This document shows positions 18,593 to 28,169 of a stretch of 64,000 nucleotides of DNA, piece after piece (position 1 is the first letter of the stretch; each line of letters starts with the position of its first letter). A model generated the notes under the pieces. That model saw nothing but the letters and a program-made list of their open reading frames with translations. It searched no databases and had not been told where the DNA came from. The translations under genes were made by a program, and so were the position numbers. The DNA is from Kriegella aquimaris (GTDB lineage Bacteria > Bacteroidota > Bacteroidia > Flavobacteriales > Flavobacteriaceae): assembly GCF_900103215.1 (NCBI RefSeq), contig NZ_FNGV01000006.1:217722-281721 (forward strand). Direction: 5' to 3'.

Positions 18593-19144
18593 ATGGCTCT
18601 CTCAAAAAAATATAAGATTAGTTCTGGCGATTTCAACCTGCTGTTCAATACCTTATTTACGCCACTTTGCCTATTTGCAAACAAATTTTTGAACGATATC
18701 GAGATTTCTAAAGATGTCGTACAAGAGGTTTTTGTTCAGGTGTGGAATAAAAGAATTGAATTCAATGACGAAGTGGTGGTCAAATCGTATCTATACGCTT
18801 CTGTTAAAAACAAATCCCTAGATTATTTGAAGAGTAAACATTTCAAGGTGAAATCGGATGTCAAAATAGAACAGCTGAAAAAAGTGGAATCCAATTCTTT
18901 TTTCTTAAGGGAAGTGATGCTGTCGGAAACCTATGAAATAATTGCGGCCGCCTTGGAGAAATTACCTATGAAGTCAAGGGAGGTTACTAAATTAAGTGTT
19001 TTAGGTTTGTCAAATCAACAAATTGCCGAAGAACTTGATATTTCTGTGAACACTGTTAAAACGCAAAAACGCATAGCCTATAAAAAGCTAAGAGCAGTTT
19101 TAAAAAAGGATTACTTTCTTTTTCTCTCCATATTTTTGACATAA
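18593..19144 (+). CDS. ECF-type RNA polymerase sigma factor (FecI-like)
   Basis: 183 residues with region 2 (about 12-78, containing DVVQEVFVQVW) and region 4 helix-turn-helix (about 122-172, LSNQQIAEELDISVNTVKTQKRIAYKKLR). The next gene is a FecR-type anti-sigma factor and the one after a SusC carrying an STN domain, the standard trans-envelope signalling set: substrate at the outer-membrane receptor relieves FecR so that this sigma factor activates the locus. About 500 bp of noncoding sequence lie upstream. Confidence 0.93.
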   Translation: MALSKKYKISSGDFNLLFNTLFTPLCLFANKFLNDIEISKDVVQEVFVQVWNKRIEFNDEVVVKSYLYASVKNKSLDYLKSKHFKVKSDVKIEQLKKVESNSFFLREVMLSETYEIIAAALEKLPMKSREVTKLSVLGLSNQQIAEELDISVNTVKTQKRIAYKKLRAVLKKDYFLFLSIFLT

Positions 19145-19244
19145 GTTAAAAAAATCACAATTTTTTTTCACCCTGTTTAACGTTTCTCTCGTCTTATTAA
19201 AAAATGAGGGGAATGTAACTGCATATTCCATCTAATTGAAGCAT

Positions 19245-20405
19245 ATGGGTTATTTAAGAAAAGTGATAGTAATGGCCAAATCGATTGCGGCAAAAGTTCT
19301 TAGCGGGGAACAGGTCGATGAGGCTCCTCTGAAGGAAATCTTTTCTGATGAGGATAAGAATCATATCCTTTCACAACTTAATGATAAAACTGCCTTAAAA
19401 ACATATCAGAAGACTAGAAGCGATTTAAACAATGACAGAGCTGAGCAGTGGAAAAAGCTTGAGTCGTTGTCGGTGAAAAAGCCAAAGGTTTTAACACTTA
19501 GGTTTCTTGGGCGTTTAGCGGCTGTCTTTATTGGTCTTGTCGCATTATCGGGGTATTTGTTTTATCAGATTTCCGCTGATTCCAATGCTGACGTTCAAAT
19601 TCCTGAGGATGTCATTACGTTAGAACTTGAAGATGGTACCATCAAGGTTATTGATCCTGAAAAAGGAAACAAGATAACGAATGCTAAAGGGGAAGTAATC
19701 GGGGTTCAAAACAAAGATTCTATAAGTTATAAAACTGCGTCGGCCGAAGAGAAACTTGCCTATAATGTTCTTAAAGTACCCTATGGGAAAAAATTCCTGA
19801 TTTCACTATCTGATGGTACATCGGTACACTTGAATGCCGGTACGTCACTTAGGTATCCTATAAAATTTTTGAAAGGTCATAAGAGGGAAGTTTTTTTGGA
19901 TGGGGAGGCTTATTTCAATGTGGCAAAGGACAAACAGCATCCTTTTTTGATCAATACGGGTAAACTGAACATAGAAGTATTGGGCACCAAATTCAACATA
20001 TCATCTTATGAAGAGGACCCGCAAGTAAATACAGTAGTCGTTTCCGGTCTGGTAAAGGTATATGATGACACTTCTGATAATAGTGATTTGGTTACTCCGG
20101 GTCGCATGGCTTCTTGGGATAGGCTTACGGAAAGCACGATAGTCACCGAAACGGAATTGGATTTACATGTAGGATGGATAGAAGGAAAATTAGTGTTCAG
20201 AAGAACCACTTTTGGGGCAATGATAAAAAAATTGGAACGGTTTTATGATGTCGAGATAACCAGTACCAATGAAGCGCTCAATGAAACCGTATTCAGTGCC
20301 TCTTTTGATTTGAATATCGAAAGTATTGACCAAGTGCTGAACTACATATCTAAAAATTATCCTTTTACCTATACCAAAAATCAAAATGGGATAACCATAA
20401 ATTGA
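19245..20405 (+). CDS. FecR-family anti-sigma factor
   Basis: 386 residues from ATG 19245 (a TTG at 19236 is also in frame). A cytoplasmic N-terminal part, one membrane helix (about 88-110, ending LVALSGYLFYQ), the FecR periplasmic domain (VPYGKKFLISLSDGTSVHLNAGT onward, with EVFLDGEAYFNV), and a C-terminal DUF4974 region whose STN-like fold contacts the receptor. It is placed between the sigma factor and SusC, so a role in sensing the SusC signalling domain is well supported by family knowledge. Confidence 0.93.
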   Translation: MGYLRKVIVMAKSIAAKVLSGEQVDEAPLKEIFSDEDKNHILSQLNDKTALKTYQKTRSDLNNDRAEQWKKLESLSVKKPKVLTLRFLGRLAAVFIGLVALSGYLFYQISADSNADVQIPEDVITLELEDGTIKVIDPEKGNKITNAKGEVIGVQNKDSISYKTASAEEKLAYNVLKVPYGKKFLISLSDGTSVHLNAGTSLRYPIKFLKGHKREVFLDGEAYFNVAKDKQHPFLINTGKLNIEVLGTKFNISSYEEDPQVNTVVVSGLVKVYDDTSDNSDLVTPGRMASWDRLTESTIVTETELDLHVGWIEGKLVFRRTTFGAMIKKLERFYDVEITSTNEALNETVFSASFDLNIESIDQVLNYISKNYPFTYTKNQNGITIN

Positions 20406-20552
20406 ATAATAACCTTAAAATCCAAAACGATATGAAATGAAAGTAGTACAAATCTTGTGTTAGGGAAGCCGAGAAATATGCGCGCAAAGGCATGGGGCTT
20501 CTTGAGATGAGTGAATTATGATTTTAATTAACTAAATTAACTACACCGAAAA

Positions 20553-23500
20553 ATGAAAAAAAAGAAAAGAGGCACGCAACGCCCAAACCTTTTTAACTTT
20601 GGTCTAAAAATGAAGCTAACTACAATACTCTTAATTGTTTCGCTTTTTAAGATTCAGGCCAACACGTATTCACAGAACACAAAAATTACGCTCAACTTAA
20701 AGAATGTTAGTCTAGAAGAGGTCTTCAATGAAATTGAAGCAAAGACAGAATTTAGGTTCTTATATAATAATGAAGAGGTGGACCCTGATAGAAAGGTCTC
20801 CATCAATGTTAGCAAAAAACGTATAGCTATAGTTTTACGCGAAATTTTTCAAAATACTTCAATAGATTATAAAGTATTTGATAATCGCCAGATTGTACTG
20901 AGCGATGTCAAAGAGAATTCAACAATACCAGATAGTAATATCAAGGTTGGCAAAACCGTTCAAAATCAAGTTACCGGTACTGTGACTGATGAAGATGGGG
21001 TTCCTTTACCCGGAGTAAACGTCGTGGAAAAAGGTACTTCTAATGGGGCATCGACTGATTTTGACGGTAATTATGTCATTACGGTATCCGATACGGCTAC
21101 TTTGGTATTTTCTTCTCTTGGTTATACAACAAAGGAATTGGCTGTTGGAAGCCGCGACACTATTAATATGGTGTTGGAAGAAGATGCTAGTCAATTGGAT
21201 GAAGTGGTTGTAACGGCCTTAGGGATTAAGAAAGATGCCAAAGCACTGGGGTATTCCGTTGCTAAGGTCGATACCGAGCGAATTCTTGCAAGTGGTACAC
21301 CTGTTAATGCATTGCAATCATTGTACGGTACAGCTTCAGGTGTTTCTGTGGCCTCCACGGCAATTGGCCCTTCCGGAGGTATGAAAATCAATATTCGTAA
21401 CGCTGTTTCGTTTGACGAAAATTCTACGACCAGACCTTTGATTGTAGTCGATGGAGTACCTATTCACGATGAGAATACAAGTATAAGCTATAACGAGCGC
21501 AGCGGTAGGGACAACGGTACCGGCATTAATGATATCAACCCTGATGATATTGCATCCTTTGAGATTCTAAAAGGAGCGAAGGCTTCTGTGCTATATGGTA
21601 GTGAAGGGGCGAACGGCGTAATATTGATTACGACCAAGAGTGGTACAAAAGGCCAAGGGCTAGGTGTTTCTGCCTCATTTACCACTTCAATGGATAAAAG
21701 TGCCTTCATGCCCGAGTTTCAAGATCAATATGGTACAGGTAGAAGCCCAAGTAACACCCAAACCGATGCTCAGGGTTATTATCTTGATGATAATAACCAA
21801 AGAGCATTGGACGTTGCAGGTGCAGCTTTCGGACCTAAATTCGATCCAAACGTAAACTTGAATTGGTGGGACGGATCAAAAAAACCATGGGTAGCCAATA
21901 GACAAACAGTTTATGATCAGTTGTTCAGAACAGGTATTCAACAAACTGCCAATGTTGCCGTAAGTGGCGGTAATGACAAGGGATCTATGCGATTCTCTTA
22001 TACCAATATGCGCTTAACGCCGGTGTTCTTAAATTCAGAGTACAAGAAGAATACTTTTAGTTTAAGTTCTACTTATAAGTTGAATGACTTTATATCAGTA
22101 AGGTACGTGGGTAACTACTATACGACAAATAATCTAAATTCGGCTTATGCGGGATCTTTTGATGCCCAAGGGGCAAGATCATCTTTAGGTGCATATTCTA
22201 GAGATATTGATGTTGATTTGTTACGAAGCACTATGGTAACCGATAATGGTTATAACTACTTTTCGAACCCTGATTTACAGAGCAATTTTATTTCTGGAGG
22301 AAGGCAATCTGTTATAGGTACATTATGGGACTGGACACAGAATGAATCCATTTTTAAGCGGGTTCACAGTATTCAATCGTTAACCCTTGACTTGACGTTC
22401 AATGATGTTTTTACTGCCACTGTTTTAGGAGGATTGGATAATACTACAGAGCACAATACTTACAAAGGGAAACTACAAGATCCTAGTTTGATTGGCCCAA
22501 ATAGTGGCTCGGTTTATACAGATGACACTAGAAATATTCGTAAGACCTATGGTCAAGCCACTTTTAACTTCGATACCAGCATCAAAGAATTTGGTTTATC
22601 CGGTTTTGTGGGTGGAGCTATTAGAAACAATTTTACAGAAAGAAAAGGTGCTTCCGTTATCGGAGGAATGGTTATTCCGAATTTCTTTTCCTTCTCGAAT
22701 CTTCCATCAGGTGTTCAGCCTGTATATACATTCGACAATGGAGAAGATATGCTGTACAGTTTGTTAGGTTCTTTTCAAGTCGACTGGAGAGATCAATTGT
22801 ATGTTGAGGTTCAGGGCCGCCAAGATTGGTCTTCGATCTTACCTCCACAGAACAACAGTTATTTCTACCCTGGTGCCAGCGTAGCTTGGATTGCTTCCAA
22901 CTCTTTTAACTTGCCAGATGTTGTGCAATTTTTAAAGCTTAGAACTTCATGGGCAGATGTAGGTCGCCCAGGACCACGATACTTCAGTAATGTAAACCTA
23001 GGTGTTTCGGCATCGGGAAGTGGCTTTATTTTATCGCCTCCTGGTGACCTTCCTCCAATCGATGACAATTTCGTTCCGAACTTAAAACCAGAACGTAAGC
23101 GTGAATACGAAGTAGGTCTTGAAGCATATTTATTCGATAAAAGAAGGTTGGGTATTGACTTCTCATTGTATCATTCGAACACTTACGATCAAATAATGAA
23201 AGTAACGGCACCTCCAGGTCTTGGTGTAAACAACATCAGGTTGAATGCCGGTGATGTCGCCAATACAGGTTGGGAATTGGCTCTTAAGACGATTCCTGTC
23301 CTTGGGAAAGATTTCCAATGGAATTTCGATATGACTTTTGCCGCTAGTAAAACCAAAGTTGAAAGACTTGATGGAGAACTTACTTCTTTGTCATTATGGG
23401 GAACAAACGGTTTGAACGCCGTGGCAGAAGTTGGTGGTGAATATGGAGTGATTTATCAGCAAAGGGGATGGCAGAACTATATCAATCCTTCAGATGATAA

Positions 23501-24203
23501 TGATCCCAATAATGGCCAACGAATCGTTGATGGTGATGGGGCTCGTTATAGTTATTCAACAAGTAGCAATAGAAAAGTGGGTAAATTGTTGCCCGACGTC
23601 ACCGGTGGTGCGTTCAGTAGTTTCAACTATAAAAACTTTGGTTTGGTGGTCAATTTAGACTACTCTTTTGGAGCTACATTTATTCATGAAGCCGAAACCT
23701 ATATGATGGCTTCTGGTGTTTTAAATGAAACCTTGCAATATAGGGATGCAGAAAACGGAGGTGTTGCCTATTATTTAGATAACGGTGGACAGAAAGTGGC
23801 AGGTGCCAATCCTGGTGCTGGACCGACCTATAATGATGGAGTCTTGTTGAACGGTGTATATTCTGATGGTACTCAAAATAATCAAGTAGCTTCTGCTGAA
23901 GATTATTATTACCAGTCATACTTTTCAAATGGCTTTTTTCCTCAAGACCGTCTTTTTAAGAGTGATTATGTTGCCCTACGAAATATTTCATTGACTTATA
24001 GACTCCCTGATCTTTCTAAAAGAATAGGGTTGACCAATATAGAATTCTCTGTATTTGCCAATAACGTGGCTTATCTTTATAAGGCAGCTCCCAATACCAT
24101 ACCCGAATCATCAAACGGAACAGGATGGTCTAGTGGATCATATGGAACCACTGCACTTCCTGCTCAGCGCTCGGTAGGATTGTCGGTAAAAGCAAAACTA
24201 TAA
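20553..24203 (+). CDS. SusC/RagA-family TonB-linked receptor with STN signalling domain
   Basis: 1216 residues; outer-membrane beta-barrel that imports oligosaccharides with a SusD lid. A basic start and hydrophobic helix (about 20-40) form the export signal; the STN domain (about 45-120) signals to FecR; a carboxypeptidase-D-like domain (about 133-215, GTVTDEDGVPLPGVNV...STDFDGNY) precedes the plug (LDEVVVTALGI, then VDGVPI) and the barrel, ending with SVGLSVKAKL. Full length. The SusD gene starts 16 bp downstream. Substrate unknown; the GH97 gene further on hints at alpha-linked hexosides. Confidence 0.95.
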   Translation: MKKKKRGTQRPNLFNFGLKMKLTTILLIVSLFKIQANTYSQNTKITLNLKNVSLEEVFNEIEAKTEFRFLYNNEEVDPDRKVSINVSKKRIAIVLREIFQNTSIDYKVFDNRQIVLSDVKENSTIPDSNIKVGKTVQNQVTGTVTDEDGVPLPGVNVVEKGTSNGASTDFDGNYVITVSDTATLVFSSLGYTTKELAVGSRDTINMVLEEDASQLDEVVVTALGIKKDAKALGYSVAKVDTERILASGTPVNALQSLYGTASGVSVASTAIGPSGGMKINIRNAVSFDENSTTRPLIVVDGVPIHDENTSISYNERSGRDNGTGINDINPDDIASFEILKGAKASVLYGSEGANGVILITTKSGTKGQGLGVSASFTTSMDKSAFMPEFQDQYGTGRSPSNTQTDAQGYYLDDNNQRALDVAGAAFGPKFDPNVNLNWWDGSKKPWVANRQTVYDQLFRTGIQQTANVAVSGGNDKGSMRFSYTNMRLTPVFLNSEYKKNTFSLSSTYKLNDFISVRYVGNYYTTNNLNSAYAGSFDAQGARSSLGAYSRDIDVDLLRSTMVTDNGYNYFSNPDLQSNFISGGRQSVIGTLWDWTQNESIFKRVHSIQSLTLDLTFNDVFTATVLGGLDNTTEHNTYKGKLQDPSLIGPNSGSVYTDDTRNIRKTYGQATFNFDTSIKEFGLSGFVGGAIRNNFTERKGASVIGGMVIPNFFSFSNLPSGVQPVYTFDNGEDMLYSLLGSFQVDWRDQLYVEVQGRQDWSSILPPQNNSYFYPGASVAWIASNSFNLPDVVQFLKLRTSWADVGRPGPRYFSNVNLGVSASGSGFILSPPGDLPPIDDNFVPNLKPERKREYEVGLEAYLFDKRRLGIDFSLYHSNTYDQIMKVTAPPGLGVNNIRLNAGDVANTGWELALKTIPVLGKDFQWNFDMTFAASKTKVERLDGELTSLSLWGTNGLNAVAEVGGEYGVIYQQRGWQNYINPSDDNDPNNGQRIVDGDGARYSYSTSSNRKVGKLLPDVTGGAFSSFNYKNFGLVVNLDYSFGATFIHEAETYMMASGVLNETLQYRDAENGGVAYYLDNGGQKVAGANPGAGPTYNDGVLLNGVYSDGTQNNQVASAEDYYYQSYFSNGFFPQDRLFKSDYVALRNISLTYRLPDLSKRIGLTNIEFSVFANNVAYLYKAAPNTIPESSNGTGWSSGSYGTTALPAQRSVGLSVKAKL

Positions 24204-24219
24204 TTAAACAAATAGAATT

Positions 24220-26214
24220 ATGAAAAATATAATTTTTAAATCGATCTTGTCACTCCTGGTCTTGGTAAGTTCTGTGGGTTGTCAAGACACATTGGAAGAG
24301 TTGTACCAAGATCCAGACGGATTTTCTAAGCAGCAGGCTGATGCCGCGGGTATTAGTATCATTGCAGGTTATTTCACATCGCAACTTACGCGAGGATTTT
24401 TCTTGCGGGGCGATTATGGTTCGGCATATCATCAATTAAGAAGTGGTTCGCGTATCATGGGAACTGGGGTTCAGCTTTATTATACGGTTAGTGATTATGG
24501 CCTGTCATATACGCTTCAAGATGTTGAAAATGATTGGGGTTCCAATTCCTTCAATAGAGGCGTATTCAATAATGTGAATAGTGCATGGGTCAAACAAGTA
24601 CTGTGGGCACAAAAGGAATATAATAAAATTTCTGAGGAAGACCGTACTATAATGGATGAGCTTTATATGAAGTTGCTGCACGTCATGAAGGCCTATGCGT
24701 TTCAGCGGGCAACTGATTTGTATGACGAAGTTCCTTATTTTCAAACAGGGTCGGCAGGTGCCCTTGACGGGGAAAAAGCGGAGTATCTTGGTCAAGAAGA
24801 GATATATCCTATCATTATTGAAGAATTGAAAGAGGTTGAGACCTATCTTGAGGGAGTTGTTTTGTCTTCGGCTGAGCAAGGGTCTTTTCAACAGCAAGAT
24901 GTTATATTTGGCGGAAATTTGATGCAGTGGCGAAAATACATCAACTCGCTACGTTTGCGTTGGGCCATGAATGTTAGCGAAGTGATGCCTAGTCTCACCA
25001 CTTCGGTATTGTCGGAATTGGACGGTAAGCCGTTGTTCGATCAGTACACTGATGTAGCCGGTTTGGCTGATATTGCAATCGTTGAGCCTTACCGTTTGCA
25101 AGTGGAATTGGGTATAACAAGGGCATTTCGGGAACGAGCTGATGAGTGTAGGGCCCCTAAACGATTTTTAGAAGACGTTATGCACTGTGTGCCAACGGAA
25201 AGTAGTGTCGTAGTTAATGGAGAAACCTTGTTCTACTTCGATGGTGACAATTCTGAAACAGGTCTTATGGATGGCACCGTCGACCCTAGAACAGCCTATA
25301 TTTACTCAAAGGATATTTTAGGACGGTATGTGGGTGCGGAAACTACTTGGGACGATGGCAGTGATCCGAACAGTTATTTTAGTAAGGCGATGAGAGCATA
25401 TTATATCAATCATCCTATAATGACTGATCCTGGTGTAACCGAGATAACTTTTGGTACCCCTGGAAATGAGCAGAAGATTACATTAAGCGACGAAGCTGCG
25501 GCCGATTTATCGCAAAGGGAAGCATTTTTGTTGAAAGCATTTAGGGAGCATTGTAGCCAATATAATGATATTAGTTGGACTATTGGTACCGACAAAAACA
25601 TGATTTCGGAGTATAATGTTCGTCCACAATATAACTTTGATGTACGGTATCCCACGCTCCATGCGGTCGAAACTGAACTTTCATTGGCCGAAGCAGCCGT
25701 TAGAGGATTCGGTACGCTAAACGGATCGGCGGAGGATCATTATAGAAATGCTATAGAACTATCTTGTAAGTATTGGTATGATTTAAATACCGATAATAAC
25801 TACTCTCAACAAACCACACCCTCATTTCCAAGTAACATGGATCAATCTAGAATTGATAGGGATAGGCCAAGTATGCAATACGACCCGGGCGCCTATGCGG
25901 CGAACGAGGCCCAGCGATTTGCCGGATTGAGTAGTGAAGAAAAGGTTAGAGCTATTTTTAATCAATTACAATTGCACTATAATATGTTCAATTTTGAGAC
26001 TCCTTATGCTGCGGCACGCCGTTTGGTCAATTATCTTGGTGATAATCCTGGATCTCCCTACGAGGTATTCCAATGGAAAGAGCGGTTTCTTTACAACCCA
26101 AGTATTCAAGCGACAGATCCAGAAAATTGGGCAAAAATTAGCCAGCATGACGATTTTAATCTGCCACTTTGGTTTACAGGGCGTCAGACCAAATGGAAAA
26201 ATGTGTTGGAATAA
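24220..26214 (+). CDS. SusD/RagB-family substrate-binding lipoprotein
   Basis: 664 residues. The lipobox S-V-G-C places the lipid-anchored Cys at residue 21. The rest is helical with TPR-like segments typical of the second SusD Pfam family (long, with late FNFETPYAAARRLVNYLGDNP and a W-K-E-R-F box near the C-terminus). It forms the lid of the SusC transporter on the cell surface and captures the glycan. Coding is directly downstream of SusC with a 16 bp gap. Confidence 0.93.
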   Translation: MKNIIFKSILSLLVLVSSVGCQDTLEELYQDPDGFSKQQADAAGISIIAGYFTSQLTRGFFLRGDYGSAYHQLRSGSRIMGTGVQLYYTVSDYGLSYTLQDVENDWGSNSFNRGVFNNVNSAWVKQVLWAQKEYNKISEEDRTIMDELYMKLLHVMKAYAFQRATDLYDEVPYFQTGSAGALDGEKAEYLGQEEIYPIIIEELKEVETYLEGVVLSSAEQGSFQQQDVIFGGNLMQWRKYINSLRLRWAMNVSEVMPSLTTSVLSELDGKPLFDQYTDVAGLADIAIVEPYRLQVELGITRAFRERADECRAPKRFLEDVMHCVPTESSVVVNGETLFYFDGDNSETGLMDGTVDPRTAYIYSKDILGRYVGAETTWDDGSDPNSYFSKAMRAYYINHPIMTDPGVTEITFGTPGNEQKITLSDEAAADLSQREAFLLKAFREHCSQYNDISWTIGTDKNMISEYNVRPQYNFDVRYPTLHAVETELSLAEAAVRGFGTLNGSAEDHYRNAIELSCKYWYDLNTDNNYSQQTTPSFPSNMDQSRIDRDRPSMQYDPGAYAANEAQRFAGLSSEEKVRAIFNQLQLHYNMFNFETPYAAARRLVNYLGDNPGSPYEVFQWKERFLYNPSIQATDPENWAKISQHDDFNLPLWFTGRQTKWKNVLE

Positions 26215-26242
26215 AAATCTATTAACTCTTTAATTTAGAAAA

Positions 26243-26581
26243 ATGAAAAGAATATTCTTTTTAATAATATCATTGGTTTTAGTCACATCGTGTAGTAAAA
26301 ACGATGAGGCTTCAATTATTGGAACAGCAAGTGCAGATGGTGGTAATGTCACATCGGGAATTACGGTGAAACTATATTCTGAAGGCACAGATTTGCTTAT
26401 GGATACGACTACGGATAGTGAAGGTAACTTCTCTTTTACAGGGTTAGAAGCCGGCAATTACTTAGTGGGTGCAACAATAACAGTTGGCGATGTCGTGTGG
26501 GATAGTGGAAATACTCCGCAAATTTTTTACGTAAGCGGTGAAATTGTAAAGGAAGTAGCGTTGACACTTACGCAGAAATAA
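26243..26581 (+). CDS. Small Cna-B/carboxypeptidase-regulatory-like lipoprotein
   Basis: 112 residues. Lipobox L-V-T-S-C gives Cys18; the mature part is one beta-sandwich repeat of the Cna-B/CarboxypepD_reg type (GNVTSGITVKLYSEGTDLL then TDSEGNFSFTGLEAGNYLVG). Spaced 28 bp from SusD, it is the last gene of the SusCD operon before a stem-loop. A surface glycan-binding or structural role is plausible but unproven. Confidence 0.85.
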   Translation: MKRIFFLIISLVLVTSCSKNDEASIIGTASADGGNVTSGITVKLYSEGTDLLMDTTTDSEGNFSFTGLEAGNYLVGATITVGDVVWDSGNTPQIFYVSGEIVKEVALTLTQK

Positions 26582-26625
26582 TTCTTATGAGATTTTAGTA
26601 AATCTCTGTTTTGAAGAATTAACAC

Positions 26626-26664
26626 AATAGCCTAGAACTTATCTACTTTAAATTCTAGGCTATT
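26626..26664. other. 12-bp perfect inverted repeat after the SusCD operon
   Basis: AATAGCCTAGAA (26626-26637) pairs with TTCTAGGCTATT (26653-26664) around a 15-base loop. No T run follows, so it may stabilise the 3' end of the message rather than terminate it. Confidence 0.5.
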
Positions 26665-26777
26665 TACTACCAAGAGAATCCCGATTACGGGGCAGGACCT
26701 AAATAGTAACTATTGGGTTCGGTGAAATTTAAATGCTGCTCGATTTTGATTGAGCGTATTGATTTGAGTTAGTAGTT

Positions 26778-26816
26778 GAAAAGCCATTTTTATTTAAAAA
26801 TGGCTTTTCTTTTTTG
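26778..26816 (+). terminator. Intrinsic terminator of the SusCD operon
   Basis: GAAAAGCCATTTT (26778-26790) pairs with AAAATGGCTTTTC (26797-26809) and is followed by T6. It separates the SusCD operon from the CBM9-like gene at 26918. Confidence 0.8.
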
Positions 26817-26917
26817 AAGAAATTCTTACGGTTTAGCCATCTTTTATTGCAGATGGCATAAATTTGTTTTGCAACCGGAAAATTGATAAATAACAGAGTT
26901 TAACTTAAATTATTCCA

Positions 26918-27967
26918 GTGAATAATAGAAAAAAATATTACGAGATATATATAATGTTGTTCATCGGGTTCTCATTTGCGCGAGGGCAACAGGTGCCAAG
27001 AAGCTATGTGGCACATCGCACAATCGATGTAATCGAGGTTGATGGCAAGGCAAACGAAAAGTCGTGGAAAAACGCCGAATGGTCAGAAGGTTTTATTGAT
27101 ATCGAGGGAGTTGAAAAACCGACCTACAAAACCCAGATGAAGATGTTGTGGGACGAAACCTATCTTTATTTTTATGCAGAAATGGAAGAGCCACACGTCT
27201 GGGCTACACTAAAACAACGCGATACCGTTATTTTTTACAATAATGATTTTGAAATTTTTATTGATCCAGATGGGGATACCCATGACTATATGGAATTTGA
27301 AATGAATGCCTTGAACACGGTCTGGGAGCTCTTTTTGACCAAGCCTTATAGAAATCACCCCAAAGTGATTGATGGCTGGGACATTAATGGACTAAAGACT
27401 GGGGTAGACATCAGTGGCACACTGAACGATTCAAAAAATACCGATAAGGGTTGGTCGGTAGAAATCGCAATGCCTTGGGAAGCTCTGAAAGAAGCGAATA
27501 CACATGGTAAACTTCCCGTAAACGAATTTTGGCGCATCAACTTTTCACGCGTAAATTGGGACTTTGATATGGAAGACGGCCGCTATTCCAGAAAAAAAGG
27601 GAAAAATGGCAAGTTTCTTCCTGAATACAATTGGGTATGGTCGCCTCAGGGGGTCATAAACATGCACGAACCCGAACATTGGGGTTATGTTTATTTTTCC
27701 GATAAGCCTGTTGGTACCGATGCTTCATTTACCATTCCTGAAGATGAACATGTGAAATGGTTTCTCTATGAAAAATACAGGGAGATAAACGGGCAGGAAG
27801 ATAAAATTGACATTAAATTAGAACCAAAAGAAATTTTAGGCAAAACGATAGCTCCGCAATTTGAAATGCATTCCTTAGGTTGGAATATAAGTGTTGAGAG
27901 CCCATTTACGGGTAACGTATTATCAATTCGTGAAGATGGAAAATTTGAAAGTAAGCCGGTAAAATAA
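26918..27967 (+). CDS. Exported CBM9-like carbohydrate-binding protein
   Basis: 349 residues if translation begins at GTG 26918, which yields a basic start and a hydrophobic signal peptide ending FARGQ; an ATG inside the signal (26954) would truncate it. The body is one family-9-like carbohydrate-binding/DOMON-type beta sandwich: IDVIEVDGKANEKSW, then MLWDETYLYFYAEMEEPHVW, NDFEIFIDPDGDTHDYMEFE and WRINFSRVNWDF. Such proteins occur in Bacteroidota next to glycan loci; some are annotated as xylanase-like binding modules without catalysis. It has its own terminator and precedes GH97. Confidence 0.86.
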   Translation: MNNRKKYYEIYIMLFIGFSFARGQQVPRSYVAHRTIDVIEVDGKANEKSWKNAEWSEGFIDIEGVEKPTYKTQMKMLWDETYLYFYAEMEEPHVWATLKQRDTVIFYNNDFEIFIDPDGDTHDYMEFEMNALNTVWELFLTKPYRNHPKVIDGWDINGLKTGVDISGTLNDSKNTDKGWSVEIAMPWEALKEANTHGKLPVNEFWRINFSRVNWDFDMEDGRYSRKKGKNGKFLPEYNWVWSPQGVINMHEPEHWGYVYFSDKPVGTDASFTIPEDEHVKWFLYEKYREINGQEDKIDIKLEPKEILGKTIAPQFEMHSLGWNISVESPFTGNVLSIREDGKFESKPVK

Positions 27968-27989
27968 TGCTATTCTTAAGAATAAAAGG

Positions 27990-28015
27990 GCACGTTATAA
28001 CGACGTGCTTTTTTT
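27990..28015 (+). terminator. Intrinsic terminator after CBM9-like gene
   Basis: GCACGT (27990-27995) pairs with ACGTGC (28003-28008) followed by T7. Confidence 0.75.
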
Positions 28016-28169
28016 ATAAATGAGGGCTTTCAATGAGTTCCGACTATCTTCGAAAATCATATTGACCAAATTTATGCCTGTAACATGAAATATTGTTCGA
28101 AGTTTGGATAAAATTGGCTTGGCTCACCTTTTCTAAGTGTTCCTATAACCGAAATCAAACCATTCCGAT